Origin: Hymenopellis radicata
Taxonomy: Eukaryota > Basidiomycota > Agaricomycetes > Agaricales > Physalacriaceae
Assembly (NCBI GenBank): GCA_015501595.1
Contig: JADNRX010000044.1
Location: forward strand, 62,001 to 126,000
Direction of reading: 5' to 3'
Length of the DNA stretch: 64,000 bases
Part shown: positions 10,275-20,408 of the stretch, piece after piece
Layout: every line of letters starts with the position of its first letter
How positions within the stretch are numbered: the first letter of the stretch is position 1
Translations under genes and position numbers: made by a program
Notes under the pieces: generated by a model
What the model saw: the letters and a program-made list of their open reading frames with translations, nothing else
The model's database searches: none
Told to the model about the DNA's origin: nothing

Positions 10275-11839
10275 ATGGCTAGCTTGATTGGTTTCGATAC
10301 CTCCAAACAACCATCTCCCCACGGTTTTTATAGCTGGACTGATACTCTCGCGGGCGTATATTATGGCCCGGGCTCCCTCTCCACCGCACTCCCCAAGCTG
10401 TTCACTACACTTGGTGTCAAGAAAGCTTTGATCGTAACTGGGAAGAGTCTGTACACCAAGGTACTCCGCTAGTCTGATTTCAGACTCTGGCGTACGCTAA
10501 CAAGTTGTCTTAGACAGATGTCGTCGCCAAGGTGGAGGCGATTCTCAAGGAGATCAATGGCTATGGTGCAACTTTCTATGACATTGGCGAGCACTCCCCC
10601 ATAGCGGGCATACGTCGTGGTATCAAGGCGTTCCAGGACAACGGATGCGATGTGATCGTTTCTGTCGGCGGGGGTTCCCCCGTAGACGCGTCGAAAGCTG
10701 TTGAGTCGTCAGCTATCCGCCCATCTATGCCGCTGATGATCGCCGGAAGATGCTCTACAACATCCAGGAAGAAACAGGTGGTCCAATGCTGAGGCAGATC
10801 GCGATACCTACTACCCTGAGTGCTGCAGAGTATTCGGTATGTTCTTTTCCCTCGTTATCGCCTTATATCAGTACTGATCGTGCGGACAGATTGGCGCGGG
10901 CTTCACAGACGAGTCAGGCCAGAAGGTCGGGGTTAGTTCTCAGCAGTTGGCGCCGTCGGGCATAATTCTGGATGCGGAATTGACGTTGCCGACCCCAGAG
11001 CGCTTATGGTAAGTATGTCTCCGCGTTACTATCCTCATCCGACATTTGCACAGGCTCTCGACAGGTATTCGAGCCCTAGATCACTCTGTTGGTCAGTTTG
11101 CGCGTGCGATTCTTGGCATTCGTTTGGTGACGTTCTTTCCCAGAGTCCCTGTACCGTCCTCTAGTCCCGGCGCCAGTCAAAGTACTTTGCTATGCCGCGA
11201 TGGCCGATTTATTCCAGTATTTACCTGCTTCAAAAGCCGATCCTCAGAACGTTGCTGTACGGCAAAAGCTTCAACTGGCGTCTTGGATGAGTCTGTGGCC
11301 CACGAAGATGGAAAAGTATAGGTTCGTTCAGTCGGAGTGTTCGGTAACAATGACTTATCATCTGTTCTGCAGTGCTCTCGGGCTTTCTCATGCTCTTGGT
11401 CACAGGCTGGGAGCCACGTATGGCATCTCTCATGGGATCACTTCTGTGGGTGTTGTTCTTGACTGCGGGAAATCTTATTCACGCGCCACAGTGCCTCACT
11501 CTTGCGCCGGTTGTCGCGTTACAGGCGGAAATGCAGTCTGATGAACATAAAGAAGTCTTGGCTAAGGCCATATATCACCTGCACCGCGATTCGACGGGCA
11601 CTGTAGAAGGTGACATTCAGTTGTTATCCACACTGATCAAAGAGTGAGTTCAAGATTTTGGACACTACTTGGAGTTTCATTCACATCTTTGCAGGCTTGT
11701 GATAGAGCTGGGACTTGATAGCACGCTCACTGAATACAATGTACCCGAGAAAGATTTTGAGGAGATATCGCGCAAGTTGGTTGGGTCGGATGACGCCATG
11801 GTCGGCAAAGTGACCGAGTTATTGCGCGGGCTGCGGTAG
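10275..11839 (+). CDS. Iron-type (group III) alcohol dehydrogenase, maleylacetate-reductase-like
   Basis: This NAD(P)-dependent, metal-requiring dehydrogenase reduces an aldehyde or keto-acid; the substrate cannot be told from sequence. It shows the dinucleotide motif SVGGGSPVDASKA (about residues 100-112), PTTLSAAEYSIGAGFTDE, and the metal ligands in GIRALDHSVES and LGLSHALGHRLGATYGISHG (Asp upstream, three His). AIPTTLSAAE resembles maleylacetate reductases. About eight exons with 45-60 bp introns were traced from ATG 10275 to TAG 11837-11839. One base is missing near 10694-10710: the frame changes between DASKAV and VVSYPPIYAADDRRK without room for an intron. Confidence 0.88.
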
Positions 11840-12046
11840 TAATTCGGTGTACATATTGAACCGAAAGAATTGTGAAAATGATTTACGAATGGAGTCATTC
11901 TTCACTGTAACCCCACGTTGCGAACGGAGGAACGTATGACAGAGCTGCATTTACAAGCCGCGACGACGGGCGAACGTTGAGTTGATTAAATCTCGACCAA
12001 GTCTTGTGGCTCTGTCGCGACGAGCGCAGCATCCATCACCTGCCTG

Positions 12047-13572
12047 ATGGCCTGCTTGTCTCGTTTCCACCCTCCCTCGACCCCCGGAATCCACAAACTT
12101 TTCCTCTCCAACCCTCCATCGCGAGTTATCCCAGGGATCATCCTGCGAAACGCCTACGTGTCTCGCTCACGGCATATATACAGCCTTATTCCGGATAAAC
12201 CTCCTGTGCACCCGCTTTTCTCGCACAGAATGAGCCAGCGGCGCTCACACTCGACCAAGCCCGGTCACGACGACGCCGAGCACAAGCCCGCGTCCAACGC
12301 CAACGGAAACCATGTGCACGACGAGCATGACCACACGCACTCTCACTCTCATTCACTGTTCTCTCATTCGCATTCGCACGACGACGACCACAACCATGGC
12401 GCCGAGATAGTAGCTGCTCTCCAGGGCAAAGGTACGTTCATTCCGCCCTGTACAATCGAGAAATGCGCTCATTACGAGCCAGGCGACCGGGGCAGTCAAA
12501 TCACATTACTGGGCCTGGCATCCAATGTCTCCCTCACCATCATCAAAGGCGTTGCCGGCTGGTTTCTGCACTCAGCATCGCTCCTGGCAGATGCGGGGCA
12601 CTCGTTGAGCGGTCCGTCCAATCGCATTGCGCGCGTTATCGTTCCTGTGCTAAATGCGTCCTATAGACTTGCTTGGCGATTTTGTGACACTATTTTGCTG
12701 GAAACTATCGCGCAGACAGCCTTCAGAACGCTATCCTTATGGGTTTGCTAAATTTGAGACGCTGGGCACGACGACCATCTCGCTCCTTCTCGTTGGTGGC
12801 GCGTTAGGCATTGGATTTCATTCGTACCACCTCCTCATCACCGCGCTGGCTGAAACAGCGTCTACACTCCCTACTGGGCCTCTTCAGGAAGTTCTGAACA
12901 ATGTCACGACCATGGCTCCTCTCCCCGAAGTGATATCCCATCACCACCACGGCCATGTTCACTCCGTCGATCCCAACGCGGCGTGGTTTGCCCTGCTGAG
13001 CGTCGTCGTGAAAGAGTCCATGTTCAGACTCACTAAAAAAGTGGCGGACGAGGAACGCAGCTCTGTCCTGCTCGCGAATGCATATCACCATCGCAGCGAC
13101 GCCTACTCCAGCGTGGTCGCCCTCTGCGCCATTCTCGGAACGTGGTGGTTCCCGTCCCTTCCCCTGGATCCCATCGGAGGTGAGTATTTCCTCTTCATTT
13201 CCCGGGACCGCGTTCTCACATGTTCTAGGCCTGCTAGTGTCCATCGTCATCCTTCGGCAGGGTGTAACGTTCCTCATGGGCTCCTGGGCCGATCTCACAG
13301 ACGCCAGTGTTTCCCCAAAGACGCGACATTCATTGAAGCGTACACTAGATCGCGTCGTGGACCCTTCCGCGACTGCCCCAGTCCTCGCAATCCGCAATCT
13401 TCGCGCTCGTCACGCTGGTTCCTTAATCTACGTCGACTTGGTCGCTGATGTTCCCAGCACCCTCACCGTGACGGAAACCGCATCAGTCGAAGACAAGATA
13501 TGCAGCACCCTGATGGAAGCAAGGAAAGAGGTGGCCGAGGTTAGAGTCAAGTTCCATCCTGTCGATGCATGA
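12047..13572 (+). CDS. Cation diffusion facilitator (CDF) metal transporter, mitochondrial MMT type
   Basis: CDF proteins export Zn, Fe or Mn using a proton gradient. From ATG 12047 the first 65 residues are Arg/Ser/Pro-rich without acids (NPPSRVIPGIILRNAYVSRS), like a mitochondrial presequence. A His-rich loop follows (HDEHDHTHSHSHSLFSHSHS). Exon 2 has NVSLTIIKGVAGWFLHSASL and LLADAGHSLSD (metal-site DxxxD/HD type), and exon 3 has RRQPSERYPYGFAKFETLG plus AYHHRSDAYSSVVAL, the second HxxxD site. The C-terminal cytosolic or matrix domain ends at TGA 13570-13572. Exons: 12047-12431, 12483-12612, 12666-about 13181, about 13230-13572. The presequence plus CDF core suggests the yeast Mmt1/Mmt2 iron-export branch; that placement is inferred. 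Confidence 0.88.
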
Positions 13573-13989
13573 CCGGGACAGTGGTATTTTGGGGTACATT
13601 GGATATTTTTATTTTCATGTAAACTATGCTTTTCGCAGCCCGATCCTAGAGGAAATAATGAATGCCAATCCCTAACGGATTAGGATCCCAGATGTCGTTG
13701 TGGACTGGATGACTTTCCATAACGTTTATGACAGATAAAACACCCTAAGGCTATAAACCTTCTTGAATTGAAACTCCACACTGTCTCGAGTTTTTCTTTC
13801 AACACACACAGAGGTCAGCTTGCATTCTGGAGGACGGTCATAGCCCTCCTCCATAGATCACAAACTGTGGAATCGAATTTACATATCGACACGCTTATAT
13901 AGAAATATAGATTGTCCCAATGCCTCTTGATACAAAATATGAGTACTTTACATTACAGCAAGCCTGCAGCTCCGGGCATGGAGGTCGTT
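13573..13989. other. Convergent intergenic gap
   Basis: This 417-bp AT-richer stretch lies between two convergent stop codons. It probably holds both 3' UTRs. I see no gene or repeat. Confidence 0.4.
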
Positions 13990-15322
13990 TTATGCGTCAT
14001 GATGCGGGCGAATGACCGCAGCTTCAGATGGGGTGTATCGGGGCAAGTCGTCCTCTGATTTCCCAGCTGGTGCTGGAGGAACCACAGGCCCCTTGACGTC
14101 CGCAATGGATCTTGATAGAGACTCGTTGGGCGATAGTTATTATCATCATCGTCCTCTTCCGCCATTGACTCTTCAAGTCTAGCCTTCTCTTGTGCGCTGA
14201 TGTCGGAATGTGTCCATGATCCACCTTTAGAAACGGCATTAATCTATCAGCGTCAAGGAAACGTGTTGTCCGCCATACCTCCATATCCAGCTTCAATTGA
14301 TTCATATGCGGACAGTATCGAGGACGAGCCTGCTAGTGGCTGTTCGTCTTCTAGCTCATCATAAGGATTGAAGCTTTTCACTGAGGCAGCGTAAGAAGTG
14401 TGCCCCGAAGGAACGTAAGATGACCGGGACGGTGCGAAGGATGATCGAGTCGGGTAAAAAGCTCGCGGCTGAGAATATGGCGACTGTCCCACGAGCGTAG
14501 AACTTGTTGGCGTGGACACGGAGAAGTTGTGACTGTGATGGCCAGATAAACGCATGTATTTCGCATTGGGGACCAATCTTGTATCCCTCCGGGCCTGCGA
14601 ACAAGCCTGCTTTGGCCATGCGTTTCTCAGACTTGAGTTGATTGCAGTAGCGAGTGGTAATGATAGCGCCGTCTGGATGCTCGTCAGCAGGGAGTAATTC
14701 AGTCCAGGGATATGGGGGACGTACACAATTCGACGAGTAGAACAAGAGAGGCAATGGCATAGTAGACGCCTCGAGCAATTTTGAGGAAACCGATGCATTG
14801 GTCTTGCGCCTGGGCATTGGATATAGTGTCCTGGCATGCCTTATCCGCGGCCTCTGAGGTGAGATGGGAGACTTCCCACAGCAAATATCCAGCGATAGCG
14901 ACGTTGAAGAGAAAGTGAACATAGATGAAATAAGTGTAGATCTGCACGAAGACTTGCTTGCGCACTACAGCACCAACGAAACTGTGGCGCTTGTTAACTT
15001 GGTTAGAAAAATAAGCGCGTAACGTACCCGAGAACAGACGCTATGAACAAGAATGTCTCTAATAAACCAGCGACCACGAATACGGCTCGCTTTCCGGCCG
15101 ACATGTCTGGGGTGCCTTGACAAGGGAAACTACGCGTCAGAGGCTCGTTGGATAGCAAAACACAGACGGGTACTCACTAGCTACCTCATACCAGCATACA
15201 ATTGACAGAATCCCAGACAACAACATGCCCAGAAAAGTCATTATGATAACCCCGCTCCGGACGGGCAGACAGCAGCAGAAGGTGCGGCCCCCAAAGAAGA
15301 GCTCGCGGTAGCTGAAAACCAT
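13990..15322 (-). CDS. Fungal four-helix membrane protein of unknown function
   Basis: ATG 15322 opens MVFSYRELFFGGRTFCCCLP, a Cys-rich cytosolic lead followed by a first helix (GVIIMTFLGMLLSGILSIVC). Later exons add three helices (VFVVAGLLETFLFIASVLG, FIYVHFLFNVAIAGYLLW, VYYAIASLVLLVELC). After the fourth helix comes a soluble tail with Ser/Tyr/Pro repeats (RAFYPTRSSFAPSRSSY) and the end SEDDLPRYTPSEAAVIRPHH, stop at 13990-13992. Layout recalls tetraspanin-like or MARVEL-like proteins but I cannot assign a family. Two single-base problems: one extra base at about 14577-14581 (EGYK to LVPNAKYMRL) and one missing base at about 14132-14134 (DDNNY to PNESLSRSIADVK). Confidence 0.7.
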
Positions 15323-15993
15323 GATTTTTTTCACAAGAGAAAGTAGGGGGATTGGACGAGGGAGGTGGTGAAAGGGTGCACTGCGCTCATCATGATGGCC
15401 AAACCGAAGACAATGGACAGCATCCGTCCCGTGATCACCATCACTCTATTGTGCGCACCCGATAGGGTCGTTCTCAGGACCATCGCCGACCGTAGTTCGG
15501 AACTGGACTGTATAGGGATGCGAAGACAGTCGTTCACGGTTCACCTCTACTAGAAAACTCGAACGAGCCACTGAAGGCAAGGCGGAGGACCCTCTCCAAG
15601 TCCAAGTTTAGTAACCGCGTCGACTGGTACTCATCACAGAACCGCCACAACCAAGATCTACGGAGACTTATTATGCTCGGCTTCCTCGGTGGCCAATTTA
15701 AAATGGACGTTTATGCCGGCCGGATAAATTCTCTGTCCTTCTACTGCATCCCAACTCTGACTACCCAAACGCAAACTAAACCCGTTGTCGGAATTCTACT
15801 GTGCCCAGCATAACGCAAGTAGTGGCAACATCATAGTGCATATATATATCAACAATTCGGGAAGTGCTGATGTTCTGTACCCTCAATCCCCATCGATTGC
15901 GCAATTGAAAATCAGCATCTATGGCTTGCAATCATGTCATTGAACTTGTAATACAAAGGTAGGTGATCCAGTGCAGGATATATTCTATACTCA
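15323..15993. other. Intergenic, 5' of the membrane protein and 3' of PAL
   Basis: This 671-bp gap holds the promoter of the membrane protein at 15322 and the 3' end of PAL. An alternating AT tract (ATATATATAT) lies at about 15840-15850. The open frames seen here are short and unconvincing. Confidence 0.35.
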
Positions 15994-18734
15994 TCAAAGT
16001 TTGCTACGAGGCATAGCCTCGAAAAGATCCGCAACAACGTCCTGGAAATGACCATCGCGTATCGCCTGAACTGCAATAAGTAACCATCCCACTATCGTCA
16101 CGGCAAACTTACCTCATAGATCGTGGAGATGTTCTGCCCGATAGTCTGGTCATCCACACCCAAACCATTCGGGAAACGCCTGTAGTTTTCGGCTCCGTGC
16201 ATGCGCACACCAAGCGAGATTCGGATGTATTCGTAGACCGCACGCGTCTTCCCAAGTAGAGGACTGGCCGGTGCAGCTCCACGCTCCCCTGAGAGATAGC
16301 TTTTACGAAGACCATCAAGCAGCGAACTCGCGCGCGCAGCGACATTGTGGCGATACCGAGGAATGGCGCTAAGAGCGTCATTCATCACCCTAGTGCAGGT
16401 GAACGCCTCGACTAGTATTGGAGTGAGCGAAGCAGTCATCTCCTTCATTTGATCCACCGCGTCCATCGTGCTCGTCCTATCCAAAGTTCGCAGTCCAGTT
16501 GCGACCAACGATGAGTGGAGCAAGTCAATCTCCTCGGACGAGAGGTGTGTCGAAAAGAGTTTGGCTAACTCGTCAGCAAGTATATCACGAAGGCCGGAGT
16601 CGAAATCTCGTCGGAGAGCCCGAAGATCTACCGCTACGGTTGTTGTGAGGAGTGGGCTTTTAAACGGAGAAGAAGAAAACGTACCTTGGCAAAGAAGGTA
16701 CAGATATGAAGACATGAGCATGCTGAGAACGTCGAGGGAGGTAACCGTGGCACGAGCCGAAATTAAAGCGAGCGAGCTGTTATGGTATACATGGTTAGAG
16801 CAAATCAGTACTTCATGATGAGTAAATTCACTTGATAGCTTGATTGTGCATCTCCGCAGACTGAATATGTGTCGTTACAGGGTTGGCCAAGTATCCGAGC
16901 TCAGAGACATACGCCGCTGTGGCGATGTCTACACCTTTTCCGTGATAGTTCAAAGACGGATCAGAAGCAGCCAAGGACGGCGAAAGACCGTGGTTCATAG
17001 CAGGATTGACGAGTTCAGTGCTCTGAGAGAACAAAAGCTTGCCGATGTGATGAACAGATAAGCGCGTTTTCTCCATAGCGTTCGAGATCGCCATCGCCTG
17101 GAAGTTGCCACCATGATGAACTTCACCAGTTTCCCCGTCAATTAATGGGTTATCGGTGGCTAAGCTCAAGATTAGAAATGACAGGAACAGCAATTTAGAG
17201 TCCGCCTTACTAGAGTTACACTCTTGAGTTACAGACGACAGTGCGGAGAGGATGTCCTCGATTTGCGGACCAAGGAACTGTGGTGAGGTTCGTAATGGGT
17301 ATCGATCTTGACGCAGAGAGTACTTGTCCTGCATGATGGAAACCTCTTCTTCGTGCGTTTCCGCAAGCTTCGTGCCCTGTAGAAGGTTCCACAAGTTGCT
17401 GGCGGCTTCAACCTAATGGCACAGAATCAACGTCTGAAACATAAACACGCTAAGTATACCCGCTTACCTGTCCTGGATGCGGACGAGCCGTAGCGTGAAT
17501 AAAGGGCGCATACGAACCAATTGTGCCACTGAGCGCCTCCGTGCCGAGCGCGGTACAGACCTGAGCCAGCAATGCAAGGTGAACGGCCTCATTGAGCGCC
17601 AAAGAGGCGACCGATGCTGAGAAAGCAGTTCCATTCAGTATACCCAGTCCCTCTTTGGATGCGAGCGTGATTGGTGTAATGTTGTGAGCGGCTAACGCGT
17701 CCTTAGAGGATACCATTTTTCGAGATCCGAAAGATGAAGGTCCATCGAAGACACGAATAGAAGGGTTTGCGGCTGGGAAAGTCAGTCAATGAGACTGTGC
17801 GGAGAAGACAGGACCACTACGCACTCAAAGTTCCAGCGACATAAGAGAGAGGGGACAAGTCTGGAATATGATGGATAAACATAGGTATCAAAACGTCACA
17901 CGAACACGGGACACAAACCTCCGGAGGCTGAAATGCTCGAGCGTAGAGGAACGACAGGCGTAATATTGACACGTAAGAGATCATTTATCTTTTCAATAAG
18001 TTCCCATCTGCAAGTCGTGAGCCAAGGACGCGTCGATTTCGACTGTGGGCCTTACCTGACACCAGAGTGACCACGAATTAAAGAGTTCATGCGTACTAAC
18101 ATTGCGCCTCTATTCGAGGTGAATAAGTGCACGCACGTGTGGTACGGAAAATAGCGTACCGAACCCAAGATTCGGGCATGCTGGTAGCAGCCATGGGATC
18201 CATCAACGGGAGAACATCGAGTTTCCGCTTGAGCTGGGCAAAATACCAACGTGTTGGTGCTGAAGAAGAGCCTGGCCCAGCATCAGTGGCTTGTCAGTGC
18301 GAGTGTCCGCTGAATTGAAATGTGAGAACGGAGAAGTCATGGTTTTAATAAAGTACTGACCGCTCCCACCAAAGCCAGTTGAAACGCCGTATACACTTGT
18401 GCCTTGTTCGACTTTCTCAGCAATGACAGCGCGACTTTTCTCTACGCCTTCCTTCACGGCAGCGCTCTCGTCGAGCTGGATCGACGCGTTGTAGCGAGCA
18501 GCAGCGGTGACAGCAGCTAGTGATAAATTGTGTCCATCAACATTAACCGGGCGACCATTCCTACAGGGGGAGTTGAGAATTGCTAGATACGTCAAAGATG
18601 ATAACCGACTTGTAACTCTTGAGTTCCCGATGACTGTCAATGAACCTGCTCAAGAGGGTCGCGGTGCGCCGAGCTCCTAAGATGGGGTCCCGAGAGGACG
18701 TCGCGTCGTTAACGTTGAAGAGTTCAGCAGGCAT
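15994..18734 (-). CDS. PAL: Phenylalanine ammonia-lyase
   Basis: PAL removes ammonia from L-phenylalanine to give trans-cinnamate. From ATG 18734: [17 protein letters not shown], the catalytic Tyr in [48 protein letters not shown], the MIO-forming Ala-Ser-Gly in [44 protein letters not shown] and a C-terminus ending SKL at the stop 15994-15996. The substrate switch pair reads His-Gln (ALLQHQ), as in yeast PALs that also accept tyrosine, so PAL/TAL dual use is possible. SKL is also a type 1 peroxisomal signal, which is unusual here. At least ten exons; one intron falls directly after the Ala-Ser-Gly codons (about 17919). One A is missing from the run at 18222-18224 (SSSGK to LDVLPLMDP). Confidence 0.95.
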
Positions 18735-19732
18735 TGAAAATGATAACAGCGGCGAAGAGTGAACTACACAGAATGCTGTTCATCGCTCCTTTATACGCCA
18801 ATGTTCGGATGAGATCCGGAGAAGATCGAGGAATGGTTCGGTTCAGCGGTTCAGAGAGTAAGTCCACGGCAACTGATCGTTTGTTTGAACGAATCTTGTC
18901 GTGGGGCATGACGTGTCGGATGTAACACCTGTAGTCGAATGTAAGACTGGCAACATAAAGGGAACGCAAGCGAACTAGATAACCCTTTTTTCCAGTGCCT
19001 AGAGACTCTTCAAGGAGGAGAAATCTGCAACATGGAATTAAATAATTAAGATATATCACCAGAACGGTGAGATTCGCGTTACCACACTCACAACATTTGA
19101 ACCCCTTATGTTATTGGTGTTAAGATCCTCCCGGGCTTCAGTTGGAAATATCGTTCGAATCTGTTAGTGGAGAGAATTCTTACTAGCCCTGGTTAAGATC
19201 CGGTATATTGAATGCATATGATTCGCGTAAATCTTGAAGGCGCGCGGGTATGTAAGGAGAGGCCGTACGGAAAATTTGAAGGGAACTCCCCGTTCTGACA
19301 TTGCACAGCTTGGGTAAGCTCGGACTCAACCTTGGAGCGGAATGTCGTACTTAGCAGAGTTATATGCGTCCGCTTCGATATGACGTGCTGCGTCCGACTA
19401 CTTGCTGCACTCCGTGAGTGTACGGTCTCACAATACGAGAAATTTACTACCTTGTCTACGAAAGTCTGGAAATCCAGTTGGAGTAAGGTCCCTGCATATC
19501 ACATTTGGGCGGTATTGTAGAGAATTACAATCCCATTTGGCCCAAGCTGAGCATAGCGGCGCTGAAGACAGTAAAGGAGCGCTGTGTGCTGACAGGTGTA
19601 TTTCCGTCAAAGCCGTTTCTTGACCGATCATGATCTAAATGAAGTCAACTTGTTGGTGAGGTGATAGTAGCCCTTGTTCAGCAGTCCTTGCAACCATGAC
19701 CATTCAGTAGTACTGAGTAGTTGGTGTGAACG
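18735..19732. other. PAL upstream region
   Basis: This stretch of about 1 kb lies between the PAL start and the left target duplication of the MITE. Only short unsupported frames occur. It should hold the PAL promoter; I could not pick out a specific element. Confidence 0.35.
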
Positions 19733-19742
19733 CCGCGAGCCA
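19733..19742. repeat. Left 10-bp target-site duplication
   Basis: GCCGCGAGCC directly abuts the left end of the inverted-repeat element and recurs in the same orientation at 20231-20240. Confidence 0.8.
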
Positions 19743-20230
19743 AGAGGACCACGATAGAGAAATGAGCGACACATCAATGCTCGCGTGGTTCTCGCGTGTC
19801 GCGCAGGGAAATCAGTCGGCATTTGCGGCATGCGGCAGTGGTGAAGCCTGAAATCGTCTATTGCCAGTCTGTGTTACTTCTATCATCATCGGCGACGAAG
19901 GAAACGTCTAGCACCACTGTTTGTGGGTGGCCGTAGTAATGAGGATCATATTCCTGCTCACGATGACAGTAACAACGACGGAGGTGGGTCGAGAAAGAGA
20001 GCAGTGCCCTGCCACCCACTACCACAAAAATTATAGCCATACAGTAGTTCCTCTTCTTCACAATGAATGTATTCAGTGTGTTTTCTATTACCGGACACGT
20101 AGTGAGAGTTATGTGCTCAACGATATGAGTGCGATGTCCGGCGCCCATCATGCCGACTGACTTCCCTGCGCGACACGCGAGAACCACGCGAGCATTGATG
20201 TGTCGCTCATTTCTCTATCGTGGTCCTCTT
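19743..20230. mobile_element. 488-bp MITE, MULE-like, with 81-bp terminal inverted repeats
   Basis: The element starts AAGAGGACCACGATAGAG and ends with its reverse complement. The arms 19743-19823 and 20150-20230 pair over 81 bp with one mismatch seen. Identical 10-bp direct repeats flank it. Long inverted repeats plus a 9-11 bp duplication are typical of Mutator-like elements. The 326-bp interior has no coding frame beyond the repeat shadows, so it is non-autonomous. Near-identity of the arms and duplication implies a recent insertion. It sits 179 bp upstream of the NIPA gene start and about 1 kb upstream of PAL. Confidence 0.85.
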
Positions 20231-20240
20231 GCCGCGAGCC
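20231..20240. repeat. Right 10-bp target-site duplication
   Basis: GCCGCGAGCC, same orientation as 19733-19742. Removing the element and one copy would restore a continuous empty site. Confidence 0.8.
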
Positions 20241-20408
20241 AAAGCGTAAGCCGAGTTGTGTCAAGACGCCGTAGGCAAACACCGTGGTCATCACCGCAAA
20301 CAAAAGATGACCTCACCCCTTCACGTACTTGGCCGCCATACACCCCTTCGTTCTCGCCGCCATCGTCCTATTTTTCCTTGGCTTTCGCTTTAATTTCAGG
20401 AAAATTGC

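Noticed and set aside
12804..13397. 197-codon minus-strand frame opposite the CDF gene
   Set aside because: Antisense to the well-supported CDF exons; no motif.
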